A stretch of DNA of 20,970 nucleotides from DATNBT01 sp964579765 (GTDB lineage: Bacteria > Acidobacteriota > Vicinamibacteria > Vicinamibacterales > CAVVIG01), in assembly GCA_964579765.1 (NCBI GenBank), contig CAZOIK010000068.1, positions 1 through 20,970 on the forward strand, in the 5' to 3' direction. Position numbers and translations under genes: made by a program. The notes under the pieces were generated by a model. It had not been told where the DNA came from. It did no database searches and saw only the letters and a list, made by a program, of their open reading frames with translations. How positions within the stretch are numbered: position 1 is the first letter of the stretch; the number at the start of each line of letters is the position of its first letter. Of the stretch, positions 8,839-15,842 are shown piece by piece.

Positions 8839-9672
8839 ATGCGCAAACTTGTCGTTCAGTCCGTCTTTGTCGCGGGTGTGTTCGGTGCCACGGTGGGTGT
8901 GCCCGGAGTCGCACGCGCCCAGTGGTTGCATTACCCCACTGCCGGCGTGCCGAGAACGGCCGACGGCAAGCCGAATCTCTCCGCGCCAACGCCGAGAACG
9001 CCGGACGGCAAGCCGGATCTGTCGGGCATCTGGCTCACGGCCGGCACCAACTGCCAGGATCCGGAGAAGCTGACATGCGGCAGACTGGAGCTGCCGATGG
9101 GCAGAGAGGGCGTTGACATGGGCGCCAGCCTGCCGGGCGGTCTGCCCTACCAGCCGTGGCTCGCCGCGCTCGTCAAGGAACGGATCGCCGACCACGCCAA
9201 AGACGATCCGCACGTCCGCTGCCTGCCGGACGTGTTCCTGCGCGCCTACAACCATCCGCACCTGCTCAAGATCGTGCAGACGCCGAGCCTGGTCGTGATG
9301 CTCGACGAGATGAACGCGATTTATCGGCAGGTCTTTGTCGATGGCCGGCCGCTGCCGGTCGATCCCGACCCGTCCTGGCAGGGGTACTCGACGGCCAAGT
9401 GGGAGGGCGACACGCTGGTCGTGAACTCGAACGGCTTTCGCGACGATCTGTGGATCGACTGGCACGGCAGCATGATCACATCCGCAGCCAAGGTCCAGGA
9501 GCGAATCAGCCGACCGGCGTACGGCCGCCTGGACATCGGCGTCACCATCGACGACCCGAAGGCGTATACCAGGCCGTGGACCGTGACGCTGCACGAGCGG
9601 ATCGCCCTGAACACGGAGCTGATGGACGAAGTCTGCCTGGAAAACCAGAAAGACGCCGGAAGACTGCAGTAG
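8839..9672 (+). CDS. Conserved secreted protein of the 'ADGKPDLSGIW' family, copy 1
   Basis: This is a 277-residue protein. I chose the ATG at 8839 because it begins a classical signal peptide (MRKLVVQSVFVAGVFGATVG, ending ARA|QW at 27/28). The same frame continues upstream to 8653 without a stop. The mature N-terminus has the tandem motif GVPRTADGKPNLSAPTPR and PDGKPDLSGIW, followed by PYQPWLAALVKERIADHAKD, HCLP-like RCLPD, WEGDTLVVNSNGF and DDPKAYTRPWT. These blocks define a large paralogous family in Acidobacteriota and relatives for which I know no experimental function. A second copy starts at 14071. The gene converges on the sigma-54 activator with only 3 nt between stop codons, so no terminator fits between them. 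Family membership is confident; function is unknown. Confidence 0.85.
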   Translation: MRKLVVQSVFVAGVFGATVGVPGVARAQWLHYPTAGVPRTADGKPNLSAPTPRTPDGKPDLSGIWLTAGTNCQDPEKLTCGRLELPMGREGVDMGASLPGGLPYQPWLAALVKERIADHAKDDPHVRCLPDVFLRAYNHPHLLKIVQTPSLVVMLDEMNAIYRQVFVDGRPLPVDPDPSWQGYSTAKWEGDTLVVNSNGFRDDLWIDWHGSMITSAAKVQERISRPAYGRLDIGVTIDDPKAYTRPWTVTLHERIALNTELMDEVCLENQKDAGRLQ

Positions 9673-9675
9673 AAC

Positions 9676-11097
<1,422 letters not shown>

Positions 11098-11115
11098 GTC
11101 CGCTGAACGGATGAG

Positions 11116-11131
11116 GGCAAATCGCGTGCCG
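11116..11131 (-). promoter_or_regulatory. Candidate sigma-54 (-24/-12) promoter of the NtrC-type gene
   Basis: Read on the minus strand the site is CGGCACGCGATTTGCC. It matches the sigma-54 consensus TGGCACG-N4-TTGC at every position but the first T, with the GG (11130-11129) and GC (11118-11117) at the canonical spacing. Transcription would start near 11105, giving a very short leader before the ATG at 11097, consistent with the absence of a Shine-Dalgarno there. Confidence 0.5.
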
Positions 11132-11157
11132 CGCGTCTGTCGAGAAATCTGGTGTGT

Positions 11158-11177
11158 ATCCGCGCGATCGCGCGGAT
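11158..11177. promoter_or_regulatory. Perfect 20-bp palindrome, candidate activator-binding site
   Basis: ATCCGCGCGATCGCGCGGAT is its own reverse complement over all 20 bases, centred at 11167/11168. It lies in the 220-nt gap between the SDR stop and the sigma-54 activator start, about 50-70 nt upstream of the predicted activator transcription start. That is where a dimeric Fis-type helix-turn-helix site could act. There is no T-run on either side, which argues against a simple terminator. The rest of the gap (11178-11317) shows only a weak 5-bp hairpin near 11260-11278. Confidence 0.45.
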
Positions 11178-11317
11178 CGCGCCGCGTCGATCATGTAGAA
11201 ACCACACGCTGGCGCGCAAAGCGTTCGGGTGGCGGCTTTATGGATGAGGAATGAAAGTCGGCAGCGGAACGTCCTGCCACGGCGGACCGAACACCGGTCT
11301 CCTCGATTCTACCGTGC

Positions 11318-12049
11318 TCAGTGCATCAGGACGCCGCCGTCGGCGATCAACGTCGCGCCGTGCACGAAGTCGGCGTTCGGAGAAATCAGCCACGCCGCCG
11401 CTTCCGCGATCTGTTCCGCCTTGCCGACCTTACCGACGGCCGCGACGACCTGCGCGCGCCGCACCGGATCGCCCATCGCCGACGCGACGAACGGCGTGTC
11501 GATGAAGCCGGGCGCGACAGCGTTCACGGCGATGCCTTTGTCGCCCAGCGCGCGCGCGCAGCTCTTCATCATCGTCAGCACCGCGCCCTTGCTGGTCGCG
11601 TAGGCCCCGCGCGCGACGTACCCGCCGCCCGTGTAGCTCGAGATGCTGGCCACGAGGCAGATGCGGCTGCCCGGCCCCATCAGCTTCGCGCCTTCGCGGA
11701 CGCTGAGAAACGTGCCGATGACGTTGATGTCGAACAGGCGGCGGAATTGCTCCACCGTGGTGTCGAGAAACTCCGTCGTCTCGATGACGCCCGCCGCGGT
11801 CACCAGCCCGTCGAGCCCGCCGAAGGCCTCGCGTACTCTCGCGAATGCCGCGGCGGTCGATGCCTCGTCCGCCACGTCGATGGCGATGGCGATGCCGCGG
11901 CTGCCGGCCGTCGCCTTCGCGCCCTCGATGTTGCGATCCAGGCAGGCCACGCGCCAGCCGTCCGCCATCAGCTTCTTCGCCGTGGCTGCGCCGATGCCGC
12001 TGGCCGCTCCGGTCACCGCCACCCGTCGTCCTTCGCTTGTCTGCGTCAT
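11318..12049 (-). CDS. SDR-family NAD(P)-dependent oxidoreductase
   Basis: This is a 243-residue classical short-chain dehydrogenase, the usual family length. The Rossmann glycine motif TGAASGIG is at 13-20. D38 at the end of the second strand (CLDRN) favours NAD over NADP. The TAAG core is at 84-87 and the structural asparagine at N109 (INVIG). The catalytic serine is S137 or S138 in ASISSYTGG, and the YxxxK pair is Y150-K154 (YATSK). The C-terminus holds VNAVAPGFIDTPF and the closing LIADGGVLMH. The substrate is unknown. The start is preceded by AGAGG about 11 nt upstream. It is transcribed toward the sigma-54 activator, 220 nt away, and divergently from the RelA/SpoT-like gene. Confidence 0.92.
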   Translation of the reverse strand: MTQTSEGRRVAVTGAASGIGAATAKKLMADGWRVACLDRNIEGAKATAGSRGIAIAIDVADEASTAAAFARVREAFGGLDGLVTAAGVIETTEFLDTTVEQFRRLFDINVIGTFLSVREGAKLMGPGSRICLVASISSYTGGGYVARGAYATSKGAVLTMMKSCARALGDKGIAVNAVAPGFIDTPFVASAMGDPVRRAQVVAAVGKVGKAEQIAEAAAWLISPNADFVHGATLIADGGVLMH

Positions 12050-12148
12050 TTGTATGAGTGCCTCTGGAAGATTGCGATCTTACCAAGCAAGAAGCTGGAC
12101 GCGAGTGCGCAAGCCCTCGAAGACTCACGTCTTCTCGCAACCGCTGAT

Positions 12149-12177
12149 TTCAAATACGTGGGCCATTTCGGTACTAT
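12149..12177 (+). promoter_or_regulatory. Candidate sigma-70 promoter of the RelA/SpoT-like cassette
   Basis: TTCAAA (12149-12154) and TACTAT (12172-12177) are separated by 17 nt in the AT-richest stretch of the window, 70 nt upstream of the cassette's first gene. An alternative -10, TATAAT at 12243-12248, overlaps the ATG at 12247 and has no matching -35; using it would require a later start codon. Confidence 0.35.
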
Positions 12178-12192
12178 AGGCGCACGCCCAAT

Positions 12193-12223
12193 CTACAATC
12201 GCACACTGAACGCCCTACAATCG
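12193..12223 (+). repeat. Direct repeat CTACAATCG x2, candidate operator
   Basis: CTACAATCG occurs at 12193-12201 and again at 12215-12223, an offset of 22 bp or about two helical turns. Both copies lie between the candidate promoter and the start of the RelA/SpoT-like gene. This phasing would place both on the same DNA face, as expected for an autoregulatory operator. It could also be chance. Confidence 0.35.
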
Positions 12224-12246
12224 GCGAGCTCGGGCAGGGCTGTATA

Positions 12247-13182
12247 ATGTCGGCCCCCTTGTCGCCTGCGGCTCGCGCTGGGGGGGCGGTGGTCCCGTGC
12301 GGCGGTTCTCTTTCTTCGCATACTTTGAGTTCCGACGATCCTGTCATCGGCGGCCCAGGGACCCAGATTGGCGTCTCGCTTACAGACGCCTTCTGCGCGT
12401 CTGGCACGCTGCCGCCCGTCAAGGCCCTGCAACCTGTCACGCAGTTTGCGCTGGACGAGGTCGATGCCGAGGAACTGTCCGATCCCGACAACCGTTCCCG
12501 TTTGTCGCCTGAGGAGCTCGAGCAGCGCCTTGGTGAGGACGGACGGGCGTGCCTCGACGAGCTGTATCGACTTGCCCGTGAAGCGCATGGCGAACTGCAG
12601 TCTCTACTGATCCGGGCGAACTCTGTCTTGGCATTCGAGATCGTACAGGTCGACGACAGGCCGGCATTGCGTGCGGCGCTCGAGTCGGCCGGTGGCGTGA
12701 TCGTCGTGGCGCCTCTCAAGAGCAGGCAGCGGTCGGTCGCGAAAATCCTCAGCCAGTATGACGGCAATGCGGCGGAGTTGCTGGACGTCGTTCGCGCGTC
12801 TATTGCTGTCGAGTTCGAAGATCAGCTGCTCGACGTGGCGCGAGCACTGATCGCAGCGGGCGCGGTTGTCGCACAACGCCCGCGGGATCGCTTGAGCAGG
12901 CCGATGGAGAGTGGCTATTGTGACTTTCAACTGCATTTGCTGCTCTCGAACAACTTCGTCGTTGAGTTGCAATTGCACCTGAAGGCGGTGTTGTTCGTGA
13001 AGGAAATCGGCGCGCCCGGAGTGCCTGCCGAGCACGAGGCCTACGAGAAGATTCGGGAGATTCGCGAGAACGCGGACAGGACCAATCGACCGTACAGCGA
13101 ATCGGAGAAGCAGCGGATAGACGGAGTGCTCGCGCCGTACAAACGCGCGTATCGTGCTGCGCGTGCGGGCGCGCAGCGGTGA
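12247..13182 (+). CDS. RelA/SpoT-fold nucleotidyltransferase-like protein, possible alarmone synthetase or toxin
   Basis: This is a 311-residue protein. The ATG at 12247 has AGGG 7 nt upstream (12236-12239). The first 65 residues are low-complexity and of no recognised family; 88-150 are helical. From 150 to 275 the pattern matches the RelA/SpoT synthetase fold: K158 with S163-x2-K166 (PLKSRQRSVAKI), D180-x2-R183 (LLDVVRASI, metal-site Asp), R211-x-R213, G223-Y224-x-D226 (SGYCDFQLH), catalytic-type E240-x-Q242 (VVELQLHL), and H263-x2-Y266 (EHEAYEKIR). This resembles the divergent, mostly toxin-associated RelA/SpoT domains more than housekeeping Rel: there is no HD hydrolase, TGS or ACT domain, so it could make but not degrade a pyrophosphorylated nucleotide. 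That activity is inferred. Two small paralogous genes follow, the first 20 nt after the stop. Confidence 0.72.
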   Translation: MSAPLSPAARAGGAVVPCGGSLSSHTLSSDDPVIGGPGTQIGVSLTDAFCASGTLPPVKALQPVTQFALDEVDAEELSDPDNRSRLSPEELEQRLGEDGRACLDELYRLAREAHGELQSLLIRANSVLAFEIVQVDDRPALRAALESAGGVIVVAPLKSRQRSVAKILSQYDGNAAELLDVVRASIAVEFEDQLLDVARALIAAGAVVAQRPRDRLSRPMESGYCDFQLHLLLSNNFVVELQLHLKAVLFVKEIGAPGVPAEHEAYEKIREIRENADRTNRPYSESEKQRIDGVLAPYKRAYRAARAGAQR

Positions 13183-13202
13183 ACGTTTCGTGTGGAGGAT
13201 TC

Positions 13203-13505
13203 ATGAAGGCTGAGCGACGTTACTACGACCTGGAGGGAACTTTGGTCGTCGATGCCTGTCCCGGTGCCGTGCCGAGCGCTCTTCTCTTCCGCTGGCGGAA
13301 GACACGATGGGTCCGCTTTCGCGAAGGCACGACCGTGTTGTTCAAGGCGACGACACTTCGTGAGTCCGACGCCATCGAGCTGCTCCAGGCGTCCAGCTGT
13401 CTTCGGAATGGTATGCACCTGACGAAGGAACAGGCGCGTGCGGCGTTACGAGATGTCGCTCTCCAGGAGGCGAGCTCGAGCGGTAGTTCAAAGGCCGCCT
13501 ACTGA
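13203..13505 (+). CDS. Small protein of unrecognised family, copy A; candidate antitoxin or partner
   Basis: This is a 100-residue soluble protein. The ATG at 13203 follows GGAGG (13194-13198) and is 20 nt after the RelA/SpoT-like stop; an in-frame GTG at 13179 overlapping that stop is a less likely start. The core, residues 6-80, reads YYDLEGTL, a basic/aromatic patch FRWRKTRWVRF, then FKATTLRESDAIELL and HLTKEQARAAL. The tail is Ser/Ala-rich. It has no signal peptide or membrane segment. It is homologous to the gene at 13654: by hand alignment about 40% of core residues are identical, with LEGTL, RW and FKATTL invariant. I recognise no named domain. Its position directly after a possibly toxic enzyme suggests neutralisation or partnership, but nothing in the sequence proves it. 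Confidence 0.75.
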   Translation: MKAERRYYDLEGTLVVDACPGAVPSALLFRWRKTRWVRFREGTTVLFKATTLRESDAIELLQASSCLRNGMHLTKEQARAALRDVALQEASSSGSSKAAY

Positions 13506-13637
13506 TGACAATTTTCTGCCGACAATGGGCGCAAAGAGTGCACATTTCGACGGGCGGGATTCCGGCGATCATGTAAGAACCGAAAGCAGAGTGGGTTACT
13601 GAAGCACGTCTCGTGGCGCGCATATTGCTCCGTTCTA

Positions 13638-13650
13638 GCCTCGTAGAGGC
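13638..13650 (+). promoter_or_regulatory. Short hairpin covering the Shine-Dalgarno of the second small gene
   Basis: GCCTC-GTA-GAGGC forms a 5-bp GC stem with a 3-nt loop. Its 3' arm overlaps AGAGG (13645-13649), the only ribosome-binding site for the ATG at 13654. It could dampen initiation. The rest of the 148-nt gap between the two small genes shows no convincing gene. Confidence 0.25.
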
Positions 13651-13653
13651 AGC

Positions 13654-13935
13654 ATGGGGACTCTGACCTTCTATGAATTGGAAGGAACGCTCATACGGGA
13701 AGCCCTCGACTCCGGAGCCACACGGATCGTGGCTTGGCGCCGAGATCGGTGGTCGGCATTCAAGGACGTCGGCCAGCTTCCCTTCAAGGCGACGACGCTG
13801 AGCGAAGCTGACGCCGCAGAGCTGTTGATTGCGCAGACCCAGCTCGCGACAGGGCGTCATCTGACTTCGTCAGAAGCGCTCTCCCTCCTGCACGCGACGA
13901 ACAGCGAGATCGCCTCGGCGGCAGCCCACGCGTAG
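13654..13935 (+). CDS. Small protein of unrecognised family, copy B (paralogue of the 13203 gene)
   Basis: This is a 93-residue soluble protein. Its ATG has AGAGG 4 nt upstream, the same tight spacing as copy A. The core reads FYELEGTL, VAWRRDRWSAFKD, FKATTLSEADAAELL and HLTSSEALSLL, collinear with copy A apart from a 2-residue gap. The DNA still shares a 14-nt identical stretch (TTCAAGGCGACGAC), but third positions have largely diverged, so the duplication is not recent. The protein has no membrane segment, signal peptide or Cys/His metal site. It may be a second antitoxin/immunity allele or a subunit of a hetero-oligomer with copy A. A hairpin that may end the transcript follows 15 nt after the stop. 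Confidence 0.75.
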   Translation: MGTLTFYELEGTLIREALDSGATRIVAWRRDRWSAFKDVGQLPFKATTLSEADAAELLIAQTQLATGRHLTSSEALSLLHATNSEIASAAAHA

Positions 13936-13949
13936 CTCGATACGCCTGA

Positions 13950-13974
13950 GCGGCGAGCCGTCCTGGCTCGCTGC
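13950..13974 (+). terminator. Hairpin closing the RelA/SpoT-like cassette, possible terminator
   Basis: GCGGCGAGCC (13950-13959), loop GTCCT, then GGCTCGCTGC (13965-13974) make a 10-bp stem with one G-U pair, starting 15 nt after the last small gene. No T-run follows, so classical intrinsic termination is doubtful. GC-rich genomes often use such U-poor hairpins. Confidence 0.4.
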
Positions 13975-14004
13975 ACGATCCGGTCCGCGAGTGACAACGG
14001 GTTC

Positions 14005-14031
14005 TTGACCGTCGCGTAAGTCGGCGATAGT
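14005..14031 (+). promoter_or_regulatory. Weak candidate promoter for the second 'PDLSGVW' gene
   Basis: TTGACC (14005-14010) is a good -35 match. The best -10, GATAGT (14026-14031), sits after a short 15-nt spacer. It lies 40 nt upstream of the GTG start at 14071. Confidence 0.22.
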
Positions 14032-14070
14032 GTTTTCGCGAAGCCGCACACGACGTTCAGGAGATTGCCC

Positions 14071-14910
14071 GTGAGATCACCCGCGAAGCTCGCCGCCATT
14101 GTCATCGTCCTCGCCGCGTCAACGACAGTGCTGGCGCAGTGGCCGCACTACACGCCAGCAGGCGTGCCGGTCGGTGCCGACGGCAAAGTGGACTCGAACG
14201 CGCCGACGCCGCGAGCCGCCGACGGCCATCCGGATCTGTCGGGCGTGTGGGAAATCACGCGCGATCCCAGCCTGCCGCCCCCGGCGCGCGGCCGGCGGGG
14301 CGGTGGAGGCGGCGGCTTCGGCAACATCGGCGGCAACATGCCGGACCAGAAGGCGCCGTATCAGCCATGGGCGGCCGATCTGGTCAAGCAGCGCATGGCG
14401 AACAACAGCAAGGACAATCCCGACGCGCACTGCCTGCCTATGGGCATCGGCCAGCTGAACGCGCATCCGTATCCGCGCAAGATCATCCAGACGCCGAAAG
14501 AAGTCCTGTTGATCTACGAGGCCTCCGGCACGACAGTCCGCGAGGTGTATCTCGACGGACGGCCGCTCCCGAAGAAAGAAGACGTCGATCCCTGGTACAA
14601 CGGCTACTCGGTCGGCCACTGGGACGGCGACACGCTCGTCATCGAGACGACCGGCTTCATGGACGACGGCTGGCTCGACGTGCGCGGCAGCCCGCTGACG
14701 AGCGAAGGCAAGATCACCGAGCGGTTTCGGCGGCCGAAGTTCGGCCTGCTCGAGCTCGACGAGACGATCGACGATCCGAAGGCGTACACGCAGCCGTTCA
14801 CGTCGAAGCTGTTCTACCGCTTCAGCCCGGACACGCAGCTGATCGAGTTCGTGTGCCTGGACAAGGACGCGCAGCACTACGTCGGAGGTCAGACCCCGGC
14901 CGCGAAGTAG
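14071..14910 (+). CDS. Conserved secreted protein of the 'ADGKPDLSGIW' family, copy 2
   Basis: This is a 279-residue protein. I chose GTG at 14071 because AGGAG (14059-14063) is 7 nt upstream; a TTG at 14065 would be too close. The signal peptide is MRSPAKLAAIVIVLAASTTV ending LA|QW at 22/23. It is collinear with the product at 8839: QWPHYTPAGVP, ADGKVDSNAPTPR, DGHPDLSGVW, PYQPWAADLVKQRM, HCLPMG, WDGDTLVIETTGF and DDPKAYTQPFT. A glycine/arginine-rich insert (ARGRRGGGGGGFGN) near residues 74-88 distinguishes it. It is exported and of unknown function. Its 3' end overlaps the convergent CDP-alcohol phosphatidyltransferase by 22 nt. Confidence 0.86.
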   Translation: MRSPAKLAAIVIVLAASTTVLAQWPHYTPAGVPVGADGKVDSNAPTPRAADGHPDLSGVWEITRDPSLPPPARGRRGGGGGGFGNIGGNMPDQKAPYQPWAADLVKQRMANNSKDNPDAHCLPMGIGQLNAHPYPRKIIQTPKEVLLIYEASGTTVREVYLDGRPLPKKEDVDPWYNGYSVGHWDGDTLVIETTGFMDDGWLDVRGSPLTSEGKITERFRRPKFGLLELDETIDDPKAYTQPFTSKLFYRFSPDTQLIEFVCLDKDAQHYVGGQTPAAK

Positions 14911-15752
14911 ACCGCGGCGACTGTTCGGAAAAAGAACGCCGCGCTGCGGGCGAGCGCGTACACGCTCAGCGCCCCCGCGAGGCTGTTCTGCACGCCGGCG
15001 CCTGCGTGCAGCGTCATCGACAGGCCGGCCGCGGCAACGAGCGCGGCGACGAACGGGACATCCCACAGCGCGAGCGTGAGCCGCCGAAGGCGAGACGAGG
15101 TGACGAGCATCATCTCGTAGGCCGACGTGAAGAGCAGCAACACGCCCGTCACGCGAACGTCCAGCGCGCCGAACGCGTGCCACGCGAGGATTAGCGCGAG
15201 GAGCAGCGCGAGGGGCGCCAGATCGGCCGGCCGTCGCAGCAGGCCGCGCATGGCCGGCAGCGCAAAGAGCGCGCCGGCGATGAATGCGATCGCCACGAGC
15301 CCCGCCCCGAGACGTCGAACAGCACGGGGCGCGTCAGCCACGTCAGACCGCCGAGCGCCGCGACGAGGCACCACGTAGCCGACACGGTATCCGTGCAGGA
15401 ACGTCAGGAACTGCAGGTACGCCACAACCGCCGTGCTCGACAAAACGAGCCACGCCGGTTCGCGCATGACGATGCCGTAGGTGAGCGGCACCAGGGCCGT
15501 GCCGAACGGATCGAGGCCGTGGTCGAGCAGCTCGCCCAGTCTCGACGTCTGTCCTGAATGCCGCGCATACATGCCGTCCACGATGTCCGCGAGGTTGAAG
15601 ACGGTGTAGCCAGCCGCGAGGATCGCCAGGACCGACGAGCCCGGCGCAGACGCCATCAGCGCGACGGCGCCCGCGGCCCAGATGCACACGTGTCCGCACA
15701 ACGTGATCTGGTTCGGCGTCACCCGCCTCGGCACCGCGCGCACCATGGGCAT
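14889..15752 (-). CDS. CDP-alcohol phosphatidyltransferase family protein (native 5' end displaced by frameshift)
   Basis: The open frame encodes 287 residues from the first in-frame ATG. The family signature is complete: D56-x2-D59-G60-x2-A63-R64-x8-G73-x3-D77-x3-D81 (NLADIVDGMYARH then GELLDHGLD), the metal- and CDP-binding site of enzymes that swap CMP for an alcohol acceptor. About seven or eight hydrophobic segments flank it, so it is an inner-membrane protein. The upstream codons of this frame, before the ATG, still read family-like sequence (SLRRLTTPIF), while the normal start MNDAADAHWEYRSDDRSL is in another frame at 15837. A net single-base frameshift near 15776-15786 therefore separates them. 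The 287-residue form may still be made from the internal ATG. The acceptor is unknown; the adjoining nucleotidyltransferase remnant suggests CDP-activated polar head groups. Confidence 0.8.
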   Translation of the reverse strand: MPMVRAVPRRVTPNQITLCGHVCIWAAGAVALMASAPGSSVLAILAAGYTVFNLADIVDGMYARHSGQTSRLGELLDHGLDPFGTALVPLTYGIVMREPAWLVLSSTAVVAYLQFLTFLHGYRVGYVVPRRGARRSDVADAPRAVRRLGAGLVAIAFIAGALFALPAMRGLLRRPADLAPLALLLALILAWHAFGALDVRVTGVLLLFTSAYEMMLVTSSRLRRLTLALWDVPFVAALVAAAGLSMTLHAGAGVQNSLAGALSVYALARSAAFFFRTVAAVYFAAGV

Positions 15753-15780
15753 GAAGATCGGCGTCGTCAGCCGGCGCAGG

Positions 15781-15837
15781 GATGAGCGAGCGATCGTCGC
15801 TGCGATATTCCCAATGCGCGTCGGCGGCGTCGTTCAT
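15781..15837 (-). pseudogene. Displaced 5' end of the CDP-alcohol phosphatidyltransferase gene
   Basis: An ATG at 15837, 5 nt after the stop of the upstream nucleotidyltransferase remnant, opens MNDAADAHWEYRSDDRSL, an N-terminus of the kind I recall for this family. The reading then leaves the family pattern, which resumes in another frame at LRRLTTPIFMPMVR. Joining the two needs one frameshift. Confidence 0.55.
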
Positions 15838-15842
15838 CCGGT

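Noticed and set aside
11260..11278. GGCAG...CTGCC hairpin downstream of the SDR gene as a terminator
   Set aside because: Only a 5-bp stem with a mismatched interior and only a short T stretch beyond; too weak to annotate.
12243..12248. TATAAT as the -10 box of the RelA/SpoT-like gene
   Set aside because: It overlaps the ATG start codon and has no -35 at 16-18 nt; a transcript from it would skip the best start.
12174..12767. A minus-strand frame opposite the RelA/SpoT-like gene
   Set aside because: Ser/Arg-rich shadow with no recognisable pattern; the plus strand has collinear catalytic motifs and a ribosome-binding site.
13505..13576. A 23-residue open frame overlapping the stop of small gene A (TGATG)
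   Set aside because: Too short, no homology pattern with the flanking paralogues, and no ribosome-binding site of its own.
13342..13860. A minus-strand frame with a CxxCxxC-like stretch across the two small genes
   Set aside because: It runs antisense to both homologous genes and the gap between them; the cysteines look coincidental.
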